This document shows, piece by piece, positions 29,682 to 42,562 of a stretch of 64,000 nt of DNA (position 1 is its first letter; each line of letters opens with the position of its first letter). Origin of the DNA: Prochlorococcus sp. AG-402-G19 (lineage in GTDB: Bacteria > Cyanobacteriota > Cyanobacteriia > PCC-6307 > Cyanobiaceae). The stretch is from positions 1 through 64,000 of the forward strand of contig QCHU01000002.1 in the NCBI GenBank assembly GCA_003279455.1, written 5' to 3'. The notes beneath the pieces were generated by a model that was not told the origin of the DNA, did no database searches, and saw only the letters and a program-made list of their open reading frames with translations. The position numbers and the translations under genes are program-made.

Positions 29682-30729
29682 TTAGTTTCTTATAGAATTT
29701 AAATCATAAGTTATCATTTCTTTTACTAATTCTTCAAGTGTATATTTTGGCTCCCAAGATAGTTTTTTTCTTGCTTTACTTGAGTCACCTAAAAGTCTAT
29801 GAACCTCTGATGGCCTGAAATATTTTTCATCTACTTTTATCACAATTTGATCATTATCTTTTCTTCTACCTATTTCATTAAGTCCTTCTCCTTCCCAGTT
29901 GATTCCCCCCCCAATTCAATGCTTCCGCGCAAAGTTCAATAAACTGTCGAACTGAGCATTCCCTTCCGGTTGCAATGACATAGTCTTCTGGTTTATTTTG
30001 CTGCAACATTAGCCATTGCATTTCTACATAATCTTTTGCATGTCCCCAGTCTCTTGTGGCGTTTAAATTACCAACTTTTATACAACTTGTTAATTCTTGA
30101 TCGACTTTGGATAAACCTTTTGTGATCTTTCGAGTAACAAAATTCTCACTTCTTCTTGGAGATTCATGGTTAAAGAGTATTCCGTTACATGCATATATTC
30201 CATAGGCTTCTCTATAGTTAATTGTTATCCAGTATGCATATAATTTAGCTACTCCGTAGGGGCTTCTTGGGTGGAATGGTGTTGTTTCTTTTTGAGGGAT
30301 TTCTTGGACTAATCCAAATAGTTCTGATGTGCTGGCTTGATAGATTTTTGTTTTTTCTTTTAATCCAAGTAATCTTACGGATTCAAGAATTCTTAATGGG
30401 CCTAAGGCATCGGTTTGTGCAGTGTATTCAGGAGATTCGAAGCTTATTTTTACATGACTTTGGGCCCCTAAATTATATATTTCATCAGGTTTAAGAAGAT
30501 TAATTACTCTAGTTATATTTGTACTATCTGTTAGATCTCCATAATGCAATTTTATACTTCCATAGTTTTCATCTCCCTTTAAGAGATGATCGATTTTTGA
30601 TGTATTTTCTGTACTAGATCTTCTAATCAAGCCATGAACACTATAGCCTTTTTTAATAAGTAGTTCAGCCAAATAACTACCGTCTTGGCCAGTAATCCCA
30701 GTTATTAACGCTGTTTTACTCTCCTTCAC
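29682..30729 (-). pseudogene. gmd: GDP-mannose 4,6-dehydratase, frameshifted at a G8 tract (phase-variable, pseudogene or sequencing error)
   Basis: 283-aa ORF 29878-30729 is typical Gmd to EALNWGG; deleting 1 G of the tract at 29905-29912 continues ..[73 protein letters not shown], giving 348 aa. Confidence 0.88.
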
Positions 30730-30927
30730 TTTTATTTAGCATTAAAATATAATTGTACTTTATCGTCTTGATTAGTAGAGGATGCTAAAAAAAATAATTT
30801 ATAGACTATTTCAAGTTTGATAAGGTCGATTGCTCATTAGCTATTTCATCTTTCAAGAACTTAAGATATCTCATATCTAATTTCAATAGCGTAAAATACA
30901 AAACATGATTTTCCAGTCCAATAGTTA

Positions 30928-33741
30928 ATGCTTAAACAACTTCTTGGTGATCCTAATGCCCGTAAGTTGAGGAGATATGCACCTATTGTTTCTGATATTA
31001 ATATTCTTGAAGAAGATTATGCGTCGTTTTCAGATGATGAACTTAGGAGTCAGGTAATAGATTTTCGACAAAAAATTGAGAAAGCTAGTCAATCCTCAGC
31101 TGAACTTGCATTAATGGATGAGTTGCTTCCAGATGTATTCGCTGTAGTTAGGGAAGCTTCAAAAAGAGTTTTAGGAATGAGACATTTTGATGTCCAATTA
31201 ATGGGGGGGATGGTGCTGCATGAGGGACAGATAGCAGAAATGAAGACTGGCGAAGGAAAAACTTTGGTTTCTACGCTGCCTACATTTTTGAATGCTTTGA
31301 CAGGAAAAGGCGTTCACGTAGTCACTGTGAACGATTATTTAGCGAAGAGAGATGCTGAATGGATGGGACAAATTCACCGTTTTTTAGGCCTTTCAGTAGG
31401 TTTAATTCAACAAGATATGCTTCCTCCCAATCGTCGAAAAAATTATTTGTGCGACATTACTTATGCTACTAATTCAGAATTAGGGTTTGACTATCTTAGA
31501 GATAATATGGCGGGCAGTTCAGGAGAAATAGTTCAAAGAGATTTTCAATTTTGTGTTATTGATGAAGTGGATTCAATTCTCATAGATGAAGCACGAACTC
31601 CTTTAATAATTTCGGGACAGGTTGAACGACCTCAAGAGAAGTATCAAAAGGCTGCTTCAGTTGTAGATAACTTAATAAGATCGAAAGAATTATCAAAAGA
31701 TGGAGTTGATCCAGAGGGTGATTATGAAGTTGATGAGAAACAAAGAAGTTGTATTCTGACAGATGAAGGCTTTGCTAAAACAGAGAAATTACTAACTGTC
31801 TCAGATTTGTTTGATCCTAAGGATCCTTGGGCTCATTACATAACTAATGCTTTGAAAGCAAAAGAGCTCTTTACAAAAGATACAAACTACATAGTCCGAG
31901 ATGGCGAAGCTGTAATAGTTGATGAATTTACTGGGAGGGTAATGCCAGGGAGAAGATGGAGCGATGGACAGCATCAAGCGATTGAGGCAAAAGAAAACCT
32001 TTCAATACAGCCTGAGACTCAAACTCTTGCCTCAATCACCTATCAAAATTTCTTTCTTTTATATCCTCGACTATCTGGAATGACAGGCACAGCAAAAACA
32101 GAAGAAGTTGAATTTGATAAAACCTATAAATTACAAACAACTGTAATACCTACAAATAAAAAAATTTCACGACAAGATTGGACTGATCAAGTTTTTAAGA
32201 CAGAAGCAGCAAAATGGAGGGCTGTAGCAAAAGAAATTTCTTCAATTCATAAACAAGGTAGACCTGTGCTGGTTGGAACAACGAGTGTAGAAAAAAGTGA
32301 ATTAATTAGTGCCCTCTTAGAGGAAGAGCATATATCTCATAATTTGTTAAATGCTAAACCAGAAAATGTTCAGAGAGAGGCCGAAATAGTTGCTCAAGCT
32401 GGAAGATTTGGTGCGGTTACCATTGCTACTAATATGGCAGGGAGAGGCACCGACATAATATTAGGAGGAAATAGTGATTATATGGCTAAATTAAAAATCA
32501 AAGAACTAATAAGTTCTCGTTTGGTAAAACCTGAGGAAGGACATAAGCCACCTTTACCCTTGCAAAAGTCTAATGAATCTGTTGGATTTCAACCAACTGA
32601 AATAAATCAGAAAAATAAAAATAGTAAAAACTCTTTAAATAAATTATTTCCAGTAAGTCTCTCAGATGAGATAGACAAAGAACTTGCTAATTTAATATCT
32701 AGCTTGGTTAAAGCTTGGGGGGATAGAACTCTTAGTTCGATTGAATTAGAAGATCGAATTGCAACCGCAGCGGAGAAAAGTCCAACACAAGATGAGAATA
32801 TTATTTTGTTGCGGAAAGCAATTAATTTAATTAAAGAAGAATATCAAGACGTTATTAAAGATGAAGAGGAAAATGTTAGAAAGGCTGGCGGATTACATGT
32901 AATTGGTACGGAAAGACATGAATCACGAAGAGTTGATAATCAACTACGCGGAAGAGCCGGTAGACAAGGTGATTTGGGAAGCACAAGATTCTTTTTATCT
33001 CTCGAAGATAATCTTCTTAGGATATTTGGCGGAGATAGGGTCGCAAGTTTGATGAATGCATTCAGAGTAGAGGAAGATATGCCAATTGAATCGGGAATGT
33101 TGACTCGTTCATTAGAAGGTGCACAGAAGAAAGTTGAAACTTATTATTACGATATTAGAAAACAGATTTTTGAATATGATGAGGTAATGAATAATCAAAG
33201 AAAAGCAGTTTATACAGAAAGAAGAAGAGTTTTAGATGGAAAAGAATTAAAGTTGCAAGTTTTAGGATATGGTGAGCGTACTATGGAAGAAATAGTGGAG
33301 GCATATGTTAATGAAGAACTTCCTCCAGAAGAATGGGATTTAGAGAAATTAGTCTCAAAAGTGAAAGAATTTATTTATTTATTAGATGATTTAAAACCAA
33401 ACGATTTATTTACATTAAATGTAGATGAATTGAAAAATTATTTAAAAGAAGAGTTGAGTAATGCATATGATATAAAGGAGGCACAAATAGAATCCTCGCA
33501 TCCAGGAATGATGAGGGAAGCTGAAAGATTCTTCATTCTCCAACAGCTTGATACTTTGTGGCGTGAGCATTTACAATCTATGGATTCCTTACGTGAATCA
33601 GTAGGACTAAGAGGTTATGGCCAAAAAGATCCTTTGATTGAATATAAAAATGAGGGTTATGATATGTTCTTAGAAATGATGATTAATATGAGAAGAAATG
33701 TGATTTATTCAATGTTTATGTTTCAACCTTCAAAGAAGTAA
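30928..33741 (+). CDS. secA: Preprotein translocase subunit SecA
   Basis: 937 aa; [60 protein letters not shown]. Confidence 0.98.
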   Translation: MLKQLLGDPNARKLRRYAPIVSDINILEEDYASFSDDELRSQVIDFRQKIEKASQSSAELALMDELLPDVFAVVREASKRVLGMRHFDVQLMGGMVLHEGQIAEMKTGEGKTLVSTLPTFLNALTGKGVHVVTVNDYLAKRDAEWMGQIHRFLGLSVGLIQQDMLPPNRRKNYLCDITYATNSELGFDYLRDNMAGSSGEIVQRDFQFCVIDEVDSILIDEARTPLIISGQVERPQEKYQKAASVVDNLIRSKELSKDGVDPEGDYEVDEKQRSCILTDEGFAKTEKLLTVSDLFDPKDPWAHYITNALKAKELFTKDTNYIVRDGEAVIVDEFTGRVMPGRRWSDGQHQAIEAKENLSIQPETQTLASITYQNFFLLYPRLSGMTGTAKTEEVEFDKTYKLQTTVIPTNKKISRQDWTDQVFKTEAAKWRAVAKEISSIHKQGRPVLVGTTSVEKSELISALLEEEHISHNLLNAKPENVQREAEIVAQAGRFGAVTIATNMAGRGTDIILGGNSDYMAKLKIKELISSRLVKPEEGHKPPLPLQKSNESVGFQPTEINQKNKNSKNSLNKLFPVSLSDEIDKELANLISSLVKAWGDRTLSSIELEDRIATAAEKSPTQDENIILLRKAINLIKEEYQDVIKDEEENVRKAGGLHVIGTERHESRRVDNQLRGRAGRQGDLGSTRFFLSLEDNLLRIFGGDRVASLMNAFRVEEDMPIESGMLTRSLEGAQKKVETYYYDIRKQIFEYDEVMNNQRKAVYTERRRVLDGKELKLQVLGYGERTMEEIVEAYVNEELPPEEWDLEKLVSKVKEFIYLLDDLKPNDLFTLNVDELKNYLKEELSNAYDIKEAQIESSHPGMMREAERFFILQQLDTLWREHLQSMDSLRESVGLRGYGQKDPLIEYKNEGYDMFLEMMINMRRNVIYSMFMFQPSKK

Positions 33742-33768
33742 TTTCACTCTGAATAGTCTTGTTAAGAC

Positions 33769-35136
33769 ATGGAAGTTGATTCTAAGAGATTACAACAATT
33801 ATATATTGCTTATTTTGGTCGACCGGCCGATCCTCCTGGAATAAAATATTGGCTTTCTAAAGTAAAAAAAGGAATTGAATTAAGAGATATTGCTCATCAA
33901 TTGTCAAGTCAAGATGAATATAAAAAGTCTATAGTTTATGGCAAAAATATAGAATTTCAGATTAATCAAGTATATTTAAACTTATTTGGTCGAAAGGCTC
34001 ATTTTCCTAGGTTAAGCTATTGGTCAGCTTTAATTGAAAGGGGTTCTCATGACATATCAGATTTAGTATTTGATTTGATTTGTAATTCAACAGATCTCAG
34101 TCAAAATAATGATCATCAGACAATTTTGGATAGAAAAAATCTAGGCAATAAGGTTGTTTTTGCTGAATTATTTACTAAAGAGTTAGATTCAACACTTAAT
34201 GGCGTTAGTTTATATCAACCTTTATCAACTAACCCTTGGATCGCAGGCCATGCTTTAACAGCTGGGGTTGATTTTATTAAAAAGATTGATATGGGAAAAA
34301 CATTTGAACCTGATTTAGTAAAAGATACAATCCAATCAATTTTAGAATTTTCCAAGTCAAAGGTAAATCAAACTGTTATTGAAATGGAGGGCCTATCTTT
34401 ATATATTCCTGTTTTCTCGAATGATCAAAAGTTTACAAAGATAATAGCTAATAAAATTAAAGTTCCTTTTACAGGTGGAGGTCTTGAAATAGATAATAAA
34501 AAGACAAAAATTGTGGCTTTATCAAATTTAAATGTTACTTTTTCAAAAGGAGAACGAGTCGCATTGATTGGACATAATGGTTCAGGAAAAAGTAGCTTCT
34601 TGAAACTAATTTCTGGTATTTATTCGTTAACTTCTGGGAAAATAAAGATTAGTGTTGATGTTTACCCTATGCTTCAAAAGAGTTTTTTAACTAGTAATGA
34701 ATTGAGTGGTATCGATGCGGCCAAGGCTCATTATTTATTAGTTAACAGTAATTTGAATAGATTTAGTGAATATCTTGATGAAATTATAGAATTTTCTGGC
34801 CTTGGGAATTATATTTCTTTACCTGTGAAAACTTATAGTGAAGGAATGGCTGCTAGATTAATATTTTCCCTTTTAACCTCTTGTAAGCATGATTGCTTAG
34901 CTATTGATGAAGGCTTTGGTACAGGAGATAATGAGTTTTTCGAGCGAGCTGAAAAACGCCTCAAATCATTTATTGATGCAGCTGGAACACTTTTCTTAGC
35001 AAGTCATTCTGAGGAACTACTTAAGAAATTTTGTACCAGGGGAATTGTATTTAATCATGGTTCAATTGTTTACGATGGCGAGCTTGATCAGGCATTAAAT
35101 TATTATCATGCAAGTGATTACTATGAAAATATTTAG
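33769..35136 (+). CDS. DUF4214-ABC ATPase fusion (Wzt/TagH-type polysaccharide exporter ATPase)
   Basis: N-term LQQLYIAYFGRPADPPGIKYWLSKV...INQVYLNLFGRKAHFPRLSYWS; C-term Walker A GHNGSGKSSFL, signature YSEGMAARLIFSL, Walker B CLAIDEGFGTGD. Confidence 0.9.
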   Translation: MEVDSKRLQQLYIAYFGRPADPPGIKYWLSKVKKGIELRDIAHQLSSQDEYKKSIVYGKNIEFQINQVYLNLFGRKAHFPRLSYWSALIERGSHDISDLVFDLICNSTDLSQNNDHQTILDRKNLGNKVVFAELFTKELDSTLNGVSLYQPLSTNPWIAGHALTAGVDFIKKIDMGKTFEPDLVKDTIQSILEFSKSKVNQTVIEMEGLSLYIPVFSNDQKFTKIIANKIKVPFTGGGLEIDNKKTKIVALSNLNVTFSKGERVALIGHNGSGKSSFLKLISGIYSLTSGKIKISVDVYPMLQKSFLTSNELSGIDAAKAHYLLVNSNLNRFSEYLDEIIEFSGLGNYISLPVKTYSEGMAARLIFSLLTSCKHDCLAIDEGFGTGDNEFFERAEKRLKSFIDAAGTLFLASHSEELLKKFCTRGIVFNHGSIVYDGELDQALNYYHASDYYENI

Positions 35137-35908
35137 AGATAACATTATTTTTTCGTTTAGTACAAGGCAGCTTTGGTGGTTTACAGCTACATCAAGAACA
35201 AGAGCTAGATTTGCAAGAACAGCATTAGGAAGTTTTTGGCTTGGATTCTCGAACTTGCTTTCAATAGTTACATTAGGTCTCGTATATGGGACGGTTTTTT
35301 CTATCCAAGATTTTAATTCTTATGTTATTTATCTTGGAATTGGTCTCGTTATTTGGAATCCTATTTGTTCTTCAATTACAAGTGCAACAACACTGTTTAT
35401 TAATAATAGATCGAATATTCAAAATTTAAAACTTAAGCCTATATTTTATGTACTTGAAGAATGGGCTTTTCAGATACAAACTTTTTTTCAATCATTTTTA
35501 CTGGTTTTTATTGTTCTTTTGTTTTTTAATAAATCTCTTTTATCTAATCTGATTCTTTTATCATGGATCCCATTTCTTAATTTATTTATTTTTTTATTTT
35601 GGTTTCCTTTGATAATAGCATTAATAAGTCTGCGTTTTTCAGACCTTTCTCAATTAGTTCCTATCGTTTTACAATTGACATTTTTGATATCACCGATTTT
35701 ATACCGAAAGGAGAATTTGGCTGAATTGAATTGGATTGTTGATATTAATTTTATTTATGTGTTAATAGATTCTTTACGTTCAAGTTTGATAAATTCTGCA
35801 ATTGATTATAAATTGCAATTTCTCATATTATTAATTAATATAATAGGCTTTTCTGTTTCAATTCTTTATTTAAATTCTCAAACTAAAAAAATACCATTTT
35901 TAGTTTGA
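35123..35908 (+). CDS. ABC-2 type polysaccharide export permease (Wzm-like)
   Basis: Start overlaps end of ATPase gene; TRARFARTALGSFWLGFSNLLSIVTLGLVYGTVF, six hydrophobic segments, FLISPILYRKENL. Confidence 0.85.
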   Translation: MKIFRDNIIFSFSTRQLWWFTATSRTRARFARTALGSFWLGFSNLLSIVTLGLVYGTVFSIQDFNSYVIYLGIGLVIWNPICSSITSATTLFINNRSNIQNLKLKPIFYVLEEWAFQIQTFFQSFLLVFIVLLFFNKSLLSNLILLSWIPFLNLFIFLFWFPLIIALISLRFSDLSQLVPIVLQLTFLISPILYRKENLAELNWIVDINFIYVLIDSLRSSLINSAIDYKLQFLILLINIIGFSVSILYLNSQTKKIPFLV

Positions 35909-35918
35909 GAATTTAAAT
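35868..35918. terminator. Perfect 22-bp inverted repeat between convergent wzm-like gene and cysE; putative bidirectional terminator
   Basis: ATTTAAATTCTCAAACTAAAAA-AATACCA-TTTTTAGTTTGAGAATTTAAAT; overlaps last codons of the permease. Confidence 0.8.
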
Positions 35919-35925
35919 GAATATA

Positions 35926-36687
35926 TTAAAGATTTTTTCTATCATATTCTTCTTTATCATTTCCAATGAAATCTATAATTTCTTTGTCTTTTAGACTTTG
36001 CGATTCGTTAATTAATAATTTTTCTTTGATTCTATTTTTATTGTCTTTTTCAATCAAATCTTGCAACCCAATTATATGATTTTCTAAGTGATCAATTCTA
36101 TCCATTAAATTTTTAATTACATTTGCCTCTGCGTCGGGCAACGCTGAATGAGCTAAAGGATTGATTTTCACTCCACTTTGATGAACTATTCGTCCTGGAA
36201 TACCTACAACAGTACTATTGGCTTCTACATTCTTCACTACAACTGATCCTGCTCCAATCCTTGTATTGGTTCCGATGTGAATGCCTCCAAGCACTTTTGC
36301 TCCTGCCCCTACAACGACATTTGCTGCAAGAGTTGGGTGTCTTTTTCCGCTCTCTTTTCCAGTACCACCCAAAGTTACTCCTTGATAGAGCAAGCATCGA
36401 TCCCCGATTTCACTTGTTTCACCAATAACTACTCCCATTCCATGGTCGATGAAAACACCTTTGCCAATTCTTGCGCCTGGATGAATTTCAACCCCCGTTA
36501 AGAACCTTGTAATATGGCTTAAGAGTCTTGGTACTATTGGAAGATTGTATTTCCAAAGTTTGTGACTAATTCTGTGAATTGAAATTGCTTGAAACCCTGG
36601 ATAGCATAATATTATTTCCAAAAAGCCTCTAGCTGCTGGATCTCTTTCCTTAATTATTGCAAAATCAGATTTTAGTGATCTAAACAT
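35926..36687 (-). CDS. cysE: Serine O-acetyltransferase
   Basis: GVFIDHGMGVVIGETSEIGDRCLLYQGVTLGGTGKESGKRHPTL hexapeptide repeat transferase. Confidence 0.95.
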   Translation of the reverse strand: MFRSLKSDFAIIKERDPAARGFLEIILCYPGFQAISIHRISHKLWKYNLPIVPRLLSHITRFLTGVEIHPGARIGKGVFIDHGMGVVIGETSEIGDRCLLYQGVTLGGTGKESGKRHPTLAANVVVGAGAKVLGGIHIGTNTRIGAGSVVVKNVEANSTVVGIPGRIVHQSGVKINPLAHSALPDAEANVIKNLMDRIDHLENHIIGLQDLIEKDNKNRIKEKLLINESQSLKDKEIIDFIGNDKEEYDRKNL

Positions 36688-36705
36688 TTAAATTGTATGC
36701 AATTT

Positions 36706-37695
36706 TTAATCGAGCAGACCTATTTCTTTGCGTAATTCTTCTATTGTGGAATCACTAAGGTACTTGTCTGCGCAGTGGATTTGGGGCATTCTCATTAATT
36801 GAGATCTATTTTGCCTCAGCGTATGCTCAATAACGGGTTGGCTCGGGCTATCACAAATGACGTGACTTGCAGCTCTCAATAAAGCAATCAGACGACTCCC
36901 TACGTCAGGATTGGCAGTCATTAAAAGAAGTTCATTGCCTCGCATACTGTGCAAAATCACCTCTGCTGCTCTCAGTATTCCTGGGCTTATGCTTACTATC
37001 CCTACACAACTCCCTGAACGAAGCTTGTTTAAAATTGCAAGTTCTTTTTGGAAGTCACTGAGATCTACTGCTACAGCTCTAACTTGATGTCGCTTAGCAA
37101 TCTCTTCTAATGGTTGCAAGAAGTATCTACTTGTGACAACTGTCCCTTTGCTTGAACTTTCTAAAACACTTTCCAATTCCTCCATGGGAACGACTTCGAC
37201 AGGGACATCTAAATTGGGTGCCAACTCTTCTGCGATCAGTAACGATGCTCCAATATCTTCTCGGGGAGTGCTGACAAGCAAACGGGCTCCACATCTTAGT
37301 CTCCAATCAATTTCACGAGTAAATAACTCTCTGGTTTGCTGCAGGGTACAGCCTTCATTTAACAGCTCATCAATACTTTTACGAACCTCATTGTCTATGT
37401 CTTTGATGACTTTTTTGCGTATTGAGGTAGAGGTATTTCTTAAATCTTTTTGCTTCTGTTGATCTCGAACATAAATACCTGAGCCAGCAATTGCTTCTAC
37501 GACTCCATCAGTTTCAAGTTGTCTGTAAACTTTGCTGATTGTGTTTCGATGAAGACCTGTTTGCATAGCTAGCTGTCTAGTGCTAGGAAGCCTATGCCCA
37601 GGTGGATAATGCCTGGCTGCTATTGCAAAGCAAATTTGGTTGTATAGCTGACTAGATGCAGGAATTTCACTGTCTTGTTGTATGTGGAATCTCAC
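36706..37695 (-). CDS. GntR family transcriptional regulator
   Basis: MRFHIQQDSEIPASSQLYNQICFAIAARHYPPGHRLPSTRQLAMQTGLHRNTISKVYRQLETDGVVE winged HTH. Confidence 0.92.
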   Translation of the reverse strand: MRFHIQQDSEIPASSQLYNQICFAIAARHYPPGHRLPSTRQLAMQTGLHRNTISKVYRQLETDGVVEAIAGSGIYVRDQQKQKDLRNTSTSIRKKVIKDIDNEVRKSIDELLNEGCTLQQTRELFTREIDWRLRCGARLLVSTPREDIGASLLIAEELAPNLDVPVEVVPMEELESVLESSSKGTVVTSRYFLQPLEEIAKRHQVRAVAVDLSDFQKELAILNKLRSGSCVGIVSISPGILRAAEVILHSMRGNELLLMTANPDVGSRLIALLRAASHVICDSPSQPVIEHTLRQNRSQLMRMPQIHCADKYLSDSTIEELRKEIGLLD

Positions 37696-37793
37696 AGGCT
37701 ATATGACAGGCTTTAGTGGGCTAGATTAATAAAAAGACTAGCAAGTGACAATTATTTTTTTGTCCAATAATAATTTTTTTTATTTATTTTAAT

Positions 37794-38402
37794 TTAATTG
37801 ATTGTTCTCAAAGCTTTTTGGGGTTCGGGTGAATCTTTTTCTTTCTTTAATAATGGAGTTTTACGCGGAGTTAAAAACATAATCATATTTCTTCCCTCTC
37901 TCTTTGGAGATTGTTGCACTTCTGCTTTCTCCTCAAGATCATTGGCCATTCGTTTTAAAAGAGTTTCAGCAAGAGCTGTATGTTGTATTTCGCGACCTCT
38001 GAAAATAACTGTGCATTTGACTTTGTCACCAGCTTTTAGGAAGCGCGTAGCTTGACTTATACGAACTTGATAATCATGTTGATCAATTTTGTATCTCATT
38101 TTTACTTCTTTAACTTCTGTTTGGTGGGACTTTTTCTTTGCTTCCTTTGCTTTTTTTTCTTGTTCAAATTTGAATTTCCCATAATTCATAATCCTGCATA
38201 CTGGCGGCGTCGCTTTTTCGCTGACCAAAACAAGATCTAGCTCTCGTTCCTTAGCAACTTCTAAAGCCTCTTCACGGCTAATGACACCAAGTTGTGTGCC
38301 ATCTGAATCAACTACTCTCAGACTCTGATAGCTGATTCTTTCATTAATGTTGGGCAGCTCCCTTTCTGGAGCGCGGCGATCAAAACGAGGACGAGGTGGC
38401 AT
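37794..38402 (-). CDS. infC: Translation initiation factor IF-3
   Basis: [71 protein letters not shown]. Confidence 0.97.
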   Translation of the reverse strand: MPPRPRFDRRAPERELPNINERISYQSLRVVDSDGTQLGVISREEALEVAKERELDLVLVSEKATPPVCRIMNYGKFKFEQEKKAKEAKKKSHQTEVKEVKMRYKIDQHDYQVRISQATRFLKAGDKVKCTVIFRGREIQHTALAETLLKRMANDLEEKAEVQQSPKREGRNMIMFLTPRKTPLLKKEKDSPEPQKALRTIN

Positions 38403-38461
38403 TCAGTGATTAATTAGTTGGAAAGAACCTTTTGGGCTAATTCTAAGCGTATATGAAATTA

Positions 38462-39361
38462 TCAACTTAGAACCTCATAAATAGAGGATAAAGCTTCTGA
38501 TAATGCATTATCGGTATTTAGCCATTTTGAATTATGTTTGTTCCTGAACCAAGTTTTTTGTCTTTTGGCTAGCTGGAGTGTGCGTTGGGTTGTTATTGCT
38601 AAGGCCTCCTCATAATTAATCTTTCCATTAATAATAGACCTTGCTTCCCCATATCCAATAGTTTTTAGCAACTGTAAATCATTTCCGTATTTCATAATTA
38701 AATTTTCAGTTTCTTGAATCAATCCGTTTTTATACATTTTTTCAGTTCTTTGTTTAATTCTTATGCCTAAATTTTTAGGGTTTAAACCAAGCTCTAAAAT
38801 TTTCCATGGAGGAGGGGTTAAAGTTTTTTGCTTTGAAAAACTTTTTCCTGTGGCATAAAAAACTTCAAGAGCCCTAACAGTTCTTATCGAATCTTGGGGA
38901 TGTATTTGTTCTGCAGCCTTTGGATCACAACATTTTAATAAATTATGCCTTTCATTTTTCTCTATTTTGTTAAGTTGATTTCGTAAGAATTTTTGAGGTG
39001 GCACTCCTGGAGGGTTAAGACCTCCAATTAATGATTGAAGATATAGTCCACTGCCTCCAACAAGTAAAGTTACGCTACGTTGTTTTAATTCTTTCTCCAT
39101 TGAAGTACTTGCTATTGAATGAAATTCATAAAGATTTATTGGGTTTGTAGGTAAGCATAAATCAATCAAAAAATGAGGAACTTGTCTTTGCTGTTCTAGT
39201 GTCGGTTTTGCTGTCCCAATATTCATATCAATGTATATTTGACGTGAATCAATATTGTGAATATTAGTTTTAATTGTTTTTGCAATATCAATTGCAAGGT
39301 CTGTTTTTCCGCTTGCAGTTGGACCCATGAGGGCTATGACAAGTGTTTTATTGGCTTGCAT
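38462..39361 (-). CDS. miaA: tRNA dimethylallyltransferase
   Basis: [51 protein letters not shown]. Confidence 0.96.
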   Translation of the reverse strand: MQANKTLVIALMGPTASGKTDLAIDIAKTIKTNIHNIDSRQIYIDMNIGTAKPTLEQQRQVPHFLIDLCLPTNPINLYEFHSIASTSMEKELKQRSVTLLVGGSGLYLQSLIGGLNPPGVPPQKFLRNQLNKIEKNERHNLLKCCDPKAAEQIHPQDSIRTVRALEVFYATGKSFSKQKTLTPPPWKILELGLNPKNLGIRIKQRTEKMYKNGLIQETENLIMKYGNDLQLLKTIGYGEARSIINGKINYEEALAITTQRTLQLAKRQKTWFRNKHNSKWLNTDNALSEALSSIYEVLS

Positions 39362-39515
39362 AATTCATTTTCTGAAGTTTTATTAGCAGTAACTGCATCA
39401 CAATTAATTGCTTTGATTTGGTTTTGGAATTTTCCAAAGACTTTCCTTAGTACCAATGTTAAATTGAAATTTCAGGAAAGGTTTCGACTAATGCACTTAT
39501 CCCAGACAACCTTGA

Positions 39516-41825
<2,310 letters not shown>

Positions 41826-41839
<14 letters not shown>

Positions 41840-42218
41840 TTCATTTCAAGATATCATATTGGTTTCTATTGGTGCAGTATTGGGAGTGAATTCTAGATTT
41901 CTGATTTATCAGAAATTGAAAGAAATGAATATAAATGGAAATTTCTTAATTTTTGTTATTAACACTTTTTCTTCTTTTCTTCTTGGTTTTTTTATTTCTA
42001 TTTTATCAAAGATAACATCTGTAAATGTTTCATCTCAATTGTTATTATTTTTTGTAATTGGTTTTATAGGAAGCTTAAGTACGTTTTCTACATTTATTTA
42101 TGATTTATTTGAACTATATAGAGAATATAAGCTTTTGAAAGCATTAAAACTATTTATTTTTTCTGTTTCTTTAGGAACAAGTGCTTTGGCCTTGGGCTCA
42201 TTATTTGGTAATTCATGA
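41826..42218 (+). CDS. crcB: Fluoride channel CrcB/Fluc family (copy 1)
   Basis: GAVLGVNSRFLIYQKL, NTFSSFLLGFF, FFVIGFIGSLSTFSTFIYDLFEL. Confidence 0.85.
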
Positions 42219-42562
42219 ATAGTTTTTTTAAAAAAAATAAATACTTTCTTATTTCAATTGGAGCCGTTCCTGGTGCTATATTTAGATGGCAAATTGATGA
42301 TATTTTTATAGTAAATACTCTAGGTTGTTTTTTATTAGGCATTATTAATGCAATGCCTGTGAAAAGAACCTACAAGTTGATTTTGGGTTTTGGCTTTTGT
42401 GGATCGCTTACTACATTTAGTGGCTGGTCTTTTCATTTATTTCAATTAATTAGTGAAGGTTTATATAAAGTATTTTTTTTGAATTCAGTTTTATTTGTAT
42501 TAATTGGATTCCTTGCAATTTGTTTAGGTGATTTGTTTGCTAAAAAGTACCTAATTAGTTGA
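42215..42562 (+). CDS. crcB: Fluoride channel CrcB/Fluc family (copy 2)
   Basis: GAVPGAIFRWQI, VNTLGCFLLGII, LGFGFCGSLTTFSGWSFHLF. Confidence 0.87.
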   Translation: MNSFFKKNKYFLISIGAVPGAIFRWQIDDIFIVNTLGCFLLGIINAMPVKRTYKLILGFGFCGSLTTFSGWSFHLFQLISEGLYKVFFLNSVLFVLIGFLAICLGDLFAKKYLIS

